A program made the translations under genes and the position numbers. Source: Cordylochernes scorpioides (Eukaryota; Arthropoda; Arachnida; Pseudoscorpiones; Chernetidae). From it: a stretch of 64,000 bases of DNA. The notes below the pieces were generated by a model, which did not search any database, was not told the origin of the DNA, and saw nothing but the letters and a program-made list of their open reading frames with translations. The stretch spans positions 14,054,454-14,118,453 of the forward strand of contig CP092880.1 in NCBI GenBank assembly GCA_030710605.1, written 5' to 3'. This document shows, piece after piece, positions 41,819-51,534 of the stretch (its first letter is position 1; every line of letters starts with the position of its first letter).

Positions 41819-42266
41819 CTTTTTATTTTTCCGTTCTCCATTACTCTTCATGTTTCACCTTTCCATACCTCATCCTCAAAGTTAGAAATGTCGCTATTTC
41901 TCTTTGAAAATAAATTTCGATTTTAAAAGAAACATTCGCGGTATAATTTTAATTTTCGTTTTACAATAATATATATGTCATAATTTGCATAATACCCAAG
42001 AGGTATAATTTCTTTTCGCCAAAATAAGTATGTTAAACTGTAAATATGTTAAGCTTGTGTTAAATTGTAAATACAAATTCATCCATCTATAAATACACTG
42101 TACAAAATAAGCGTGGGAGCCAGCTCGGGCGAATGCTACGGCACGCCGCGTGTGCGCGCCTCACTTGACTGGAGCTAATCTTTGAAGTTTACATGCATAG
42201 TGGTGGCACACGTTCATTCGATCACGACATATATATATTAGGCCAGAGGGTCAACAGCCCGAAACA

Positions 42267-42330
42267 CTAGATGACACTCTGCCATCTAAAAAGTCCATAT
42301 GAACATGGTCATGGTATGCCTTTTTTGATT
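42267..42330 (-). repeat. Half copy of foldback element B
   Basis: CACTAGATGACACTCTGCC, ATATGAACATGGTCATGG. Matches the right end of 30207-30541. Confidence 0.5.
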
Positions 42331-42394
42331 TTAATACCAACACCTGACCTTTTTTATTATTATTTTGGAATTCTTTCATATATATTATTGTACC

Positions 42395-42545
42395 AGGTGG
42401 AGGCTTGGCAGACTCTTCAGCCTTGATTCTCTCTTCAGACATGTCTTGTATCTTTCCAGAACATGTTTAAACCATCCTACAAGGTCAGATAAGTGAAGAA
42501 TGAGATAACTCTACTTTAAGTAGCCTCAGGAATAACATTTCTACA
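42395..42545 (-). repeat. Dispersed repeat F, minus copy
   Basis: Inverse of 39720-39890, with CAGACATGTCTTGTATC and TCCTACAAGGTCAGATAAG. The minus frame reads MSEERIKAEESAKPPPG, close to the plus copy. Confidence 0.5.
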
Positions 42546-42599
42546 AGAAAGGTATTTACCAGTTTTCCAGATCAATCAATACAACCGACATACAAACTA

Positions 42600-42879
42600 C
42601 ACCTATCCCCCGATTTACACGGTAGATACGTTCCTGAGAAAAACGTGTAAATCGGGGGATAGGTGTACACAGAAATAAAAATAAAATGCATTGACAGGTT
42701 AAAATATGTAATCCGCACATAAGCTCGGGATTCCTCGTGAGATTTGTACACAGCGCATGTGTTCAATCACAGTAGCATTTAGTATAGTGCGATAAAAACA
42801 AAAATAATAAACTTATTTGGAAAACCGTGTAAAAGCGAAAACGTGTAAAACAAGTACCGTGTAAATCGGGGGATAGGTG
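42600..42879. mobile_element. TA-flanked MITE (CACCTATCCCC family), copy 1
   Basis: Inverted ends CACCTATCCCCCGATTTACA, flanked by TA on both sides, 280 bp. The left end contains an extra inverted copy of the terminal sequence (to 42672), giving three copies in all. No ORF. Confidence 0.85.
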
Positions 42880-43317
42880 TATTTACATATAAAATGCTGA
42901 CATCAAGATGATGATATTTAATTTGCATAGTAGGTCACCACAGAGTATTTATTCTGTGACAATAGGTAAATGTGATCTATTATCTTCACACTATTTTATA
43001 AAAGTAAAAAATAAAATCGTTAAACATTTTAGAAATACTACTACTAATAATAAATCTTTGTTAAAAAACAATATTGATTAGTCAAATATTTCATCAGGCA
43101 GAACCCGGGCGAATCCAGGTCATATATATATTTATTTGTCTAGCTTAAAATAAAATAATCTTTGTTTTATTGGAGTTTATAACTAAATTTATATACACTG
43201 AATAATTATTGATTTTATTTATTTATTTATTATCCAACAAGACGTGATGTTGAAGTATTTGCCTCTATTACAGAGGAAACAAACAAAACAACAAACAAAT
43301 TAAAACTTATAATTAAA
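42880..43317. other. AT-rich spacer
   Basis: No gene seen. Confidence 0.4.
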
Positions 43318-43643
43318 CTAGCCGAATGACCCGGGCAACGCCCGGGTTTTACCCGATTAAATACTTTTATTCAAATACTATTCGTTACAATTATAAATTG
43401 GCGCCGTGGATGTCATTCTTGTATAATATATAAATGAGTTTTAAAAATTGTAAAAAAAAAAAAAAATGCATCGGCCGGGAATCGAACCCGGGCCGCCCGC
43501 GTAGCAGGCGAGCATTCTACCACTGAACCACCGATGGTTATGAGAAATGGCCATATTTGGGTATTTATTCCATTCACAAAAGCAAACGGTGACAGAATTG
43601 ATTAAGAATTGTTGCTTGATTATGACGCTGATAACTGTATATA
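43318..43643 (-). mobile_element. Helitron 3' part carrying tRNA-Gly, copy 2
   Basis: CTAG at 43318-43321 after host A, hairpin CCCGGGCAACGCCCGGG. It holds the second tRNA-Gly-like gene. It is a few bases different from 11433-11748 and continues to TAACTGTATATA, so its 5' side is more complete. Confidence 0.8.
43466..43536 (-). tRNA. tRNA-Gly body with anticodon GCT
   Basis: The same 71-nt glycine-type cloverleaf, with T-arm GGGTTCGATTCCC intact, but the anticodon loop reads CTGCTAC, so the anticodon is GCT (serine codons AGC/AGU). It keeps the unpaired C1. Glycine identity needs C35/C36 and serine identity needs a long variable arm, which is absent, so it is probably a pseudo-tRNA. Confidence 0.8.
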
Positions 43644-43695
43644 TTAATATTCACAAATTTACATGTATTAATCGATAGAGTTCATAAAATGATTA

Positions 43696-44471
43696 CAGTA
43701 GACTCTTCTATAACGCGAGTTTTTACAACGCGATAAAAAAATTTCGACAAATTTATTTATACAACGCGAATTTTCGTATAACGCGTTATAAAATGCGGAA
43801 ATTTCCATATTGACAAGTGTACAATACATTTAATTTTTATGCACACGCGTTTTTCAATTTTTTTGTTTTTGAACGAAGTAGTGTTGTATACTTTGTCAAT
43901 TTAATTGCACATGTATTTCTGTAAGTAAAAATTTTTAAATAGTGTTAAATTGAGTTTTAAAGCTTAAAATAATATTTTTAACGCATATAAGGTATTGAAT
44001 TAGAATTATGTAACATGTAAATATTTTGCAAATATAAAAAATTACGAAACTTGCTCCCCAGGCATGATGAATAAAGTTGGAAAAAAAGAAAAATTGAAAA
44101 GGAGATATACTGTTTCATGTAAAAATGTATTGTATAAAATGATGTATATAGGAAAAATAATTATATACTAAAACAAAACTAAATGTTATATTATTTTATA
44201 TGCAAATGTATATAAAAAAATTACGTAGTGAATAAACTTTATTTTTTTTTATATACATTTGCATATAAAATAATATAGCATTTAGTTTTGTTTTAGTATA
44301 TAATTATTTTTCCTATATACATCATTTTATACAATACATTTTTACATGATATTTGTCACTAACAATTTACCCTAACAACCCCTACAAGTTTTATTTCGTA
44401 CAACGCGAATTCCTATAACGCGATTTCATACAACACGGAACACATTAATCGCGTTATAGGAGAGTTTACTG
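43696..44471. mobile_element. Pogo/Tigger-like non-autonomous element
   Basis: Ends CAGTAGACTCTTCTATAACG and its near-complement GTTATAGGAGAGTTTACTG, with ACAACGCGAA-type subterminal repeats on both sides. TA precedes the left end; the right target has decayed to CA. 776 bp, no transposase. Confidence 0.75.
44115..44349. repeat. Long palindrome inside the pogo-like element
   Basis: CATGTAAAAATGTATTGTAT ... returns as ATACAATACATTTTTACATG, with arms of about 105 bp round a spacer near TTACGTAGTGAATAAAC. Confidence 0.8.
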
Positions 44472-44549
44472 CATAGACAAAGTGACTGATGTAAGAGAGT
44501 TAAATCATTTAGATCAGGGAACACTCGATGTCTCACTTCTGTCTCTTCT

Positions 44550-44830
44550 TCTTCTTTCTTATCTCCACTCAATCACACTAAGGTATCAAGCTTGTAAAGC
44601 TTGAGATTTTTTATGGTGTCTGCCGGGGAAGAGTAGAGCTCATCAATGGATGAGTCAATACCGTCAATAATATGTCTTGGGGTTGCAGGATGAGAATTGC
44701 ACTTAGTACATAGTGGGAAAAACCATGAAACCATTCTGGAAAGTCATTGTCCGTAGGTGACCAGGCTTAAGTCTGGAAATCAAAGACTGTTGTTCTCTTG
44801 GAAGGACAGAATTGATGCTTGTACCTCCTG
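44550..44830 (-). pseudogene. LINE ORF2 C-terminal fragment
   Basis: The minus frame reads FPLCTKCNSHPATPRHIIDG, then IDSSIDELYSSPADTIKNL. The C-x2-C-x8-H pattern followed by a leucine-rich tail is the Cys-rich C-terminus of arthropod LINEs. The upstream RT domain is missing. The shared 3' piece is at 8338-8400. Confidence 0.6.
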
Positions 44831-45072
44831 TGGCCCCTGTAAATTCTGACAGTCGTGGTTAAGAGCAGTTTGTTCAGTTTCTCCGCAGGTTCTATAAGTG
44901 CACAATTCAAATACCACATAGTAGACCTTCCCATGAGCTATCATCTAAATACCATAAGGACTTGTGGAGGAGATGGTCTCTTATTGGAGGTTGGCTTATA
45001 TCTTGTAAAGTTACTATTGAAAGGTTTCATTACACGATTAGGATTATTTTGAAAATAGAACAATCCATAAAT
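44831..45072. other. Spacer
   Basis: A weak frame (44855-45052) without a domain. Confidence 0.35.
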
Positions 45073-45229
45073 TAATCTTCAAATAAAAAGGCATATATTG
45101 GATCAAAATATCATTTATTTTACATTAAAATGTTATAATACCTTGATAAAGGTTGGCGTTCAGCCAACTGAAATATTGGTAAAATAAATTATATTTTGAT
45201 CCAATATAGGCCTTTTTATTTAAAGATTA
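45073..45229. repeat. Foldback with AUAU-type hammerhead-like centre
   Basis: TAATCTTCAAATAAAAAGGC and ATTGGATCAAAATATCATTT return inverted on the right. The hammerhead-like motif is at the centre. Half copies are at 39021-39670. Confidence 0.65.
45139..45181 (+). ncRNA. Hammerhead-like motif, AUAU type
   Basis: TACC, TTGATAA, stem II GTTGGC-GTTCA-GCCAAC, GAAAT, ATT, GGTA. Stem I ACC/GGT pairs, and stem II is a perfect six-base hairpin. The first box differs from CUGANGA at two conserved positions, so it is probably inactive. The AUAU palindrome takes the place of stem III. Confidence 0.45.
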
Positions 45230-45653
45230 GGATTATATAAAGTTGTGTTTCACCATCAGAAGGAGTTGAGAAGAAGGCATAAAACTAGGCTCAAATTAAC
45301 TTCTTGTAAAGGGTAATGAAATGATTGACTTTTGGATGCGAAAGGTCTTTCTTTAGAGATTGTAAAACACGAGCAAAGTAAATTGGTCTATACAGAGTGT
45401 GATGTCTTGGCAAAGGTTGGCGTTAAGATAACCTCAATATCTCTTTTACTAGATTGTCCTGTTTTTCAAGTCTACAGAATCTGAAATAATTTAATAGTAA
45501 CAGATCCCAAGTATTTTTATTTCCAGTAAAGAAATGTATATTAAATTCAATACATTTTGTAGATTTATTTTAAATTATATAGCAACACACACACACACAA
45601 ATATCTTTCAAGAAACTGATATTGTGCTTATTGTACAAATTGCCAGATACTTT
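45230..45653. other. Spacer
   Basis: No gene. GGCAAAGGTTGGCGTTAAG at 45408 is another degraded AUAU-type motif. Confidence 0.35.
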
Positions 45654-45668
45654 ATTTTGTACACAGTT

Positions 45669-45949
45669 ACTGGGCAACTCTGTGCTTCACTTCCATCAAT
45701 AATTGACAATATGACCCAGAATAAGTATATTGCTACGGCGTTTTATGGTTTCCACAAGTCCATATCTCAGAAGAAGGCCAAGTGACACTCACTCCTCACT
45801 TTCTTACTGCTACTCTTTTTGTGTTGTTTTTCTTGCTTCCCTCTTTCTTATTATTTTTTTCTTTTTCTTCTGTCTATATCGTTGTTTCCTTTGTCTCACT
45901 GCTTTGTTCTTATGCATACCTCTGGTATAAAGGCTTTTTGTTGTTGTTG
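45669..45949 (+). mobile_element. Short retroelement with TTG tail, copy 2
   Basis: Flanked by ATTTTGTACACAGTT (15 bp, 45654-45668 and 45950-45964). Begins ACTGGGCAACTCTGTGCTTC and ends GGCTTTTTGTTGTTGTTG. Same family as 9378-9700. Confidence 0.85.
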
Positions 45950-46049
45950 ATTTTGTACACAGTTCTTTTTTCTCGTTTTCTTTCTCTCTATCTCATTGTT
46001 AACATCATATGACTATTATATTTACGGCCTAAAATTATTGTATATATAT

Positions 46050-46145
46050 ATATATATATGTATAGACAAATGTAAAGGCATACATGTATGACAGCATAAG
46101 TGTCCCTAGGGAGACATAGCGCTTTAAATTGAAAAAAAAAAAAAA
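46050..46145 (+). mobile_element. LINE 3' end with poly-A
   Basis: AAGTGTCCCTAGGGAGACAT and AGCGCTTTAAATTG, then about 18 A. The same 3' UTR as the RT remnant at 37992-38440. Confidence 0.55.
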
Positions 46146-46344
46146 AGAACCAAAATAAATCTTTTGTTCAATCCAATACATACCTTTTAATTATCTAAAG
46201 TTGGTCTATGTAACAGCCTGCTCATGTCAAGAGACTTCTTGGAATGCATTGTCACTTGTAATGTAACCTGATGCCGCTTTCACAGATGACGGGAAATTTG
46301 AGAAGGTTTGGCTACTGTATATGTCTGATATATATGGCGTGTAA

Positions 46345-46838
46345 AACGAAAATTGAAATTATACCGCGAATGTTTCCTTTATAAAAATCGAAATTTATTT
46401 TCAAAGAGAAATAGCGACATTTCTAACTTTGAGGATGAGGCATGGAAAGGTGAAACATGAAGAGTAATGGCGAACGGAAAAATAAAAAGTGTCCAGGGGC
46501 GGGAATCGAACATACACCCTTCTGCTTACCGGGCAGGTGCCTTGTCCACTCGGCTACCCTGGACGTATTTTTCCGTTCGTAACTAATACTTAAAGTAACA
46601 TTTAAAATACAATGCCCGGTAAGCAGAAGGGTGTGGGTTCGATTCCCGCCCCTGGACACTTTTTATTTTTCCGTTCGCCATTACTCTTCATGTTTCACCT
46701 TTCCATGCCTCATCCTCAAAGTTAGAAATGTCGCTATTTCTCTTTGAAAATAAATTTCGATTTTTATAAAGGAAACATTCGCGGTATAATTTCAATTTTC
46801 TTTTACAATCATCAGCCGCGTTATATTGTATTTTAAAT
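46345..46838. mobile_element. Compound tRNA-like retroelement, copy 3
   Basis: A minus unit with a complete tRNA-like head (46490-46564) faces a plus unit with a truncated head (46613-46660). The bodies form long inverted arms outside. Family as at 41147-41966. Confidence 0.75.
46490..46564 (-). tRNA. tRNA-like head of retroelement
   Basis: The minus copy of the GTCCAGG-type cloverleaf. One B-box base is changed (TTCGATTCCCGC is intact but the stem before it reads GTGTATG), so it is more decayed than 41456-41530. Confidence 0.5.
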
Positions 46839-46852
46839 ATATGGCGTGTGTT

Positions 46853-47160
46853 GTGTATTTGCATACTTGGGATATTTGCAGAAATGCAAATATCCTCTTT
46901 GCATACTCGATTCTGACTTAATGTATAAAAAGCGCTGCAAGTTGTTAGCAGCTAGGCAGTCAGTCAGTCCATATTGTAGAAGTTGGTGTACTAATAAATT
47001 CTAAGAGAATGTAGTGGCCTGGTAATGAGCAACCCACACAGAGGCAACACAACAGTGTGTGTAATATATACAATTTTATTATAAATAGTGTCAAAATTAT
47101 TAAGTGAATATCCTTTCGAAATAAAGTATTTATTTTAAAATAGTTCATAAGGTGCAGAAT
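46853..47160 (+). mobile_element. Possible solo LTR or promoter-like repeat
   Basis: GTATAAAAAGCGCTGC at 46923 with AGTCAGTCAGTC about 30 bases downstream, then AATAAA signals. This resembles an LTR core promoter and initiator, and 40500-40560 is similar. I could not define LTR ends. Confidence 0.25.
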
Positions 47161-47293
47161 TAATAAAATTTATTTTAGAAAATCCTTAAAAATATGTAAA
47201 TAATAAATAATCGTATTTTACTTTAAGATAGAGGTTGTCTGACCGGCATTCATATTCTAAAATAAAAGACACTCCGGCCAGAAAGAATTCTAT

Positions 47294-47336
47294 TTTTTGA
47301 CGTTTTGACAAAAATATTTTGTTCTCGTCAGAAAAA
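47294..47336 (-). ncRNA. Hammerhead-like motif, ACGU type, left of pair
   Basis: Minus strand: TTTTT, CTGACGA, hairpin ACAAAATATTTTTGT, AAAAC, GTC, AAAAA. Stem I is TTTTT/AAAAA. GAAAC has become AAAAC. Confidence 0.5.
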
Positions 47337-47345
47337 AAAAAAACA

Positions 47346-47392
47346 TTTTTCTTGACGAGGACAAAAGATTTTTCTGTCGAAACGTCGAAAAA
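47346..47392 (+). ncRNA. Hammerhead-like motif, ACGU type, right of pair
   Basis: TTTTTC, TTGACGA, hairpin GACA...TGTC, GAAAC, GTC, GAAAAA. Stem I TTTTTC/GAAAAA has six pairs and a sequence different from the 8947/9085 copies. Only the first C of CUGANGA is changed. Confidence 0.5.
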
Positions 47393-47399
47393 ATAAAAC

Positions 47400-47769
47400 T
47401 TTTTCTGGTCATCGTATTTTTGGTTTTAATTACCTTTTATTTTGCCATATAAATATTAGGTATGTATTTATATGGATTTATTTACCACAATAAAATATAA
47501 TGAGTTGTTTTTATAGCATGTAGGGCCTTGATCAAGAGCTGTTGCCCTTGAAAATTCCCCCCCATTTATATCGTACTAGAGAAAGGTCTCGATGTTGTAA
47601 GATTTGTGATGGTCCACACGACGTAGTAGATAAATGGCCCGGGGGGATATTACATTCCGCGGTGCCGGAGTCACGGCGATACATCACCGCCCCGTGGGGA
47701 GCTCTGGACAGTCTCTTGTACCACGTTCCATCCGTTATTGTATCGCAGCTGGTACTCTACATCGATACG
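47400..47769. other. Unassigned, with GC-rich patch
   Basis: 47570-47760 is GC-rich against its flanks, and frames on both strands are open in places (47542-48240 +), but I recognise no domain. A degraded hammerhead-like motif (CCTTGATCAAGAGCTGTTGC) lies at 47528. Confidence 0.3.
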
Positions 47770-48460
47770 TGGCCTCGGACTTGTTTGACGTTGGTTATAT
47801 CCCTCTTCTTTTATTTGATTGCTTGTGGTACACAAGAACACTTACACACATACACTTACATTGATCCATTCTCAGACTTGGTAAACGTTGGTCGAATTTT
47901 ATTTTTTATACTTCATTACATCTGGTACAAAAACACGTACATCAATACGTGGTATCCACCTTCTGACTTGTTTGACCTTGGTTATATTCTTCTTCATTTA
48001 TTTGATTGCTTATGGTACACAAGAACACTTACACACACACACACTTACATTGATCCATTCTCAGACTTGGTAAACGTTGGTCGAATTTTCTTTTTTATAC
48101 TTCATTACATCTGGTACAAGAACACGTACATCAATACGTGGTATCCACCCTCGGACTTGTTTGACGTTGGTTATATTCTTCTTCCTTTATTTGATTGCTT
48201 ATGGTACACAAGAACACTTACACACACACACTTATATTGATCCATTCTCAGACTTGGTAAACGTTGGTCGAATTTTCTTTTTTATACTTCATTACATCTG
48301 GTACAAAAACACGTACATCAATACGCGGTATCCACCTTCTGACTTGTTTGACGTTGGTTATATTCTTCTTCATTTATTTGATTGCTTATGGTACACAAGA
48401 ACACTTACATTGATCCATTCTCAGACTTGGTAAACGTTGGTAATTTTTTTTGTTGTATTT
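47770..48460. repeat. About 190-bp tandem repeat
   Basis: Blocks GACTTGTTTGACGTTGG, TTTGATTGCTTATGGTACAC, CCATTCTCAGACTTGGTAAA and ACATCAATACGTGGTATCC repeat in order about 3.5 times, with CA microsatellite length variation. Confidence 0.85.
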
Positions 48461-48605
48461 CTTTGCATATGGTACAAGAACACTTACATTTATACTTGGT
48501 AGTTCGATATACTCTCAGACTTGACATTGGTCAAATTTTTTTTTTTATATTTCAATGAATCTATCACAAGAACACTTAACTCACTGATATGTTACATACG
48601 CCCAA

Positions 48606-49125
48606 ACCGTTACAAAACTGTTCGTAAACAAAAACTAGCGGTGAAGATGGGAGGTAATATCAGCTGACCTAATGGACATGTAAAACGTGTTTTAACAGGA
48701 CATAGAGAAAAATCTGGAAAATATATTTTTCGGATTTTTAGCCAAGAAAAATAAATTGACAGGTTCTGGGAAAAAAGTAGTTGTTTTTTATTCAGAAATT
48801 GATGATGACAATATTGCTGTATCATATTTGATTATCAGATACAAAATTATATCCGGAAAAATTACAAAAATCAGAGACCACGGGTGAAGCCAGTTCATTT
48901 TTAGTATGCAGGAACAAAATTCTAACAGAAAAACATTCATTCGAGCAGAAGACACAAAGCCAGATCATCTCTTTATAAAAATATCGCTTCTCTGACACAA
49001 AGTTTGGAGCGGGACGTTTCACAAGAATGACATCCACGGCCCCAATTTATAATTGTAACGAATAGTATTTGACTAAAAACATTTAATCGGGTAAAACCCG
49101 GGCGTTGTCCGGGTCATTCGGTTAG
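48606..49125 (+). mobile_element. Helitron, 5'-truncated copy
   Basis: The same body as 20273-21114 but on the plus strand (GATGGGAGGTAATATCAGC, GTAAAACGTGTTTTAACAGG). It ends CCCGGGCGTTGTCCGGG, TCATTCGG, TTAG, T. The last motif is TTAG instead of CTAG. Confidence 0.75.
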
Positions 49126-49246
49126 TTTATATATAAAAATGGCACGCCGATATCATATGCGAAATAGAATTTAGCAACTAGCGTCGTATAGGTATGCAAA
49201 TGTACTGCAATACTTCCCTCCCAATAATATTAGAATAGGTCTAGAC

Positions 49247-49338
49247 CAGGGGTCGGCTCGCGATCCACATTCGGCTCTATGGACGTGAAGCTGCGTGTAA
49301 TTTTTTACTCTTCCGACTCAAAAGATTGCCAACCCCTG
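49247..49338. mobile_element. hAT-like MITE
   Basis: Starts CAGGGGTCGGC and ends GCCAACCCCTG, the typical hAT terminal sequence; 92 bp. Flanking 8-mers GTCTAGAC and GTTCAGTG are only partly alike. Confidence 0.6.
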
Positions 49339-49524
49339 GTTCAGTGTGTTCTCCTGGATCTATGGAGTCGGGAAGTTGATAGCTAAAATGGAAATCTACC
49401 TCTTAGGTCAAAAATAGACTTCAGACTATTCGCTATCTAAAGCAATAACGCGCATCTATATACTATATAGTAAATGAATACATTAAGACGCGAATGTTTT
49501 TTTCTCCACACATAGAAAAAAAAA

Positions 49525-49990
49525 TTCTACTGTCCTTGCTGCGATTAAAAAATATTGGGAGGGCTTGGATCATCAGTGGTGAACCCTCCCAGTGGTTTCA
49601 TCAATTTAATCTACCAGACTGCTTCTTTAGAGCTATAATACTGTATTTAATCATTCTGTTTATACATGCTGCACTTAAGAGTAGAATATCAGAAATGGCA
49701 CTTAAGAATTCTCTATCTATTGGCCGTTTTTTGATATCAAGTAGACTTGGGTCAATTACAGTCCCAGCACAAGCTCTGAAGTTTTTATTTCCTACAGAAC
49801 TTTCTGAGAGACTTTTCTACTTAAAAGTACGTAAAAAAATTATATTCAAAACGAGCTAAGCCCTCCCATTAATTTTTCCATTGCAGTAAGGACAGTAGAA
49901 ATTATTTTATTCTAAAAAGAATCCTACGCGTCTATAATAGTTTTGAATTTTGATAACAGATGGCGCGCTAATGCATCATAATAAAAAAAA
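49525..49990 (-). mobile_element. Repeat family A, long copy
   Basis: Left: TTCTACTGTCCTTGCTGCGA, GGATCATCAGTGGTGAACC. Right: CCATTGCAGTAAGGACAGTA and AGATGGCGCGCTAATGCATC. Inside is an open stretch (49494-49859 +) with no known domain. Confidence 0.65.
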
Positions 49991-50819
49991 TATATGTTCA
50001 TTTTATATATCGTAAAAAACATTAAAAGTACCAATACATGCCTTTTTCACAAAGAAAAAAAAAATAATAAAAAGCGATGAAAGAATGTATAAAGTACACA
50101 ATAAATGGCTGCTTTCAGGTTTACTTTCAAAAAAGAATCAGCCCCAAACTCAGAAGCTTCTGAAGACTTTTCTAATTGATTCTCTTCTGATTAAAGTTCC
50201 TTTGAAATCACGTGATCCTTCACAATAGCACCATTGAAGAGAGAAGATTGGATCACAAAATTAATTCTTTCAAAAATCCCTTTAATTTTCTTAGAAGTTG
50301 AAAAGACTTCCCACACAGTAGATGAAATCCTCTCTTACATCTATTGATGTCTTTATATATATATATATAAAACTTTTTATTACAAATAAGTGATGCTTGT
50401 AAAATCTCTTATTAAGCCTAATGGTGAAAGACTAAAAATAGTTTTGCTATCCTTTATCTAATTCTATTGATGTGTAGTTTGAATTGGTTTCCAAAAGTTG
50501 ACCAGATGGATCTCATGTCTGTCAGTTGTGTTGAAATAGACAATCAGCGTTGATACGAGACTCGTGGAATTGAAGTAAAACAAGATAAGTGACAATAGAC
50601 AATTAGAAATTTTTTATTAGCACTCTAAGTCAATTGTTACAAAAAATAATGAGGAATTAAACAAATATAAATGTGATTGTTTACAATTAGGTGATAAAAT
50701 AGAAAAAGTTGTTCTCAGGAAGGGAGGCTCCTCCATCTTGAGAGTGACCATAGAATTATATGATTCTTTACATATATAAAAAGAAAGGATTTAAGCACAA
50801 TTGTCTCTTTTATATACAA
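49991..50819. other. Unassigned AT-rich sequence
   Basis: No coding domain. 50080-50330 is a non-repetitive stretch of mixed composition. Confidence 0.35.
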
Positions 50820-51521
50820 CTAGCGGACGTACCCGGCTTCGCCCGGGTTTTATCCGAGTAAAGGTTTGTCTAACGAATCTCTCGATAAAGTGAACATTTT
50901 TTCCCGGTCCCTTGAAAAATACTCGATAAGTTGAATAAAATCAATATTAATTGGTTCCCTCGGTAATTGGAAGTTAAAGGAATAGTATCTTGCCTTGGAA
51001 TTGTATCATTATTCTTGAATGGACGTACCCGGCTTCGCCCGGGTTTTACCCGAGTAAAGGTTTGTCTAACGAATCTCTCAATAAAGTGAACATTTTTTCC
51101 CGGTCCCTTGAAAAATACTCGATAAGTTGAATAAAATCAATATTAATTGGTTCCCTCGGTAATTGGAAGTTGAAGGAATAGTATCTTGCCTTGGAATTGT
51201 ATCATTATTCTTGTCTCAAATAAATTGCCGTGTCATCCTGAATTTTGTCTTTCCTAATTTTATACATTACAAAATCATCGTATCATCATGATAATATTTA
51301 GAGCAGATTGTTGAATTATAACAGATAAATTAGAATATTTATCTTGATTATTTTAAAGCGAAAAGTTATTTCAAAAAATATATATATATTTGCTAGAAAC
51401 CTTTCCAGTACTATACTAAATAACTTCCCAAAGTTTCATGGCGTTCCAATGAGTGGTTTGGTCAGGCATAAAGGACAGACAGACACACACACACACATAC
51501 ATTCATTTTTATATATATAGA
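50820..51521 (-). mobile_element. Non-autonomous Helitron with duplicated 3' tail
   Basis: Minus strand: starts TCTATATATATAAAAATGAA with GT repeats, ends CCCGGGCGAAGCCGGGT + ACGTCCG + CTAG. A/T flanks are correct, 702 bp. The terminal 196 bp is present twice in tandem (from 50825 and from 51021); the inner copy lacks the CTAG end. Confidence 0.85.
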
Positions 51522-51534
51522 TACAAACTTTTAC

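Larger units (their letters stand above)
41147..41966. mobile_element. Compound tRNA-like retroelement, copy 2
   Basis: Two inverted partial units (41147-41352 and 41353-41436, both minus) are followed by two direct units with full tRNA-like heads (41456-41530 and 41744-41818). The body sequence is AAATAAATTTCGATTTTAAA to GAAACATTCGCGG. The build is the same as at 10306-11006, with an extra repetition. Confidence 0.8.

Noticed and set aside
47542..48433. 232- and 118-codon frames
   Set aside because: They run through a 190-bp tandem repeat and a GC-rich patch without any known domain.
49494..49859. 121-codon ORF as a gene
   Set aside because: Its start lies inside the repeat family A arm and nothing in the rest is recognisable.
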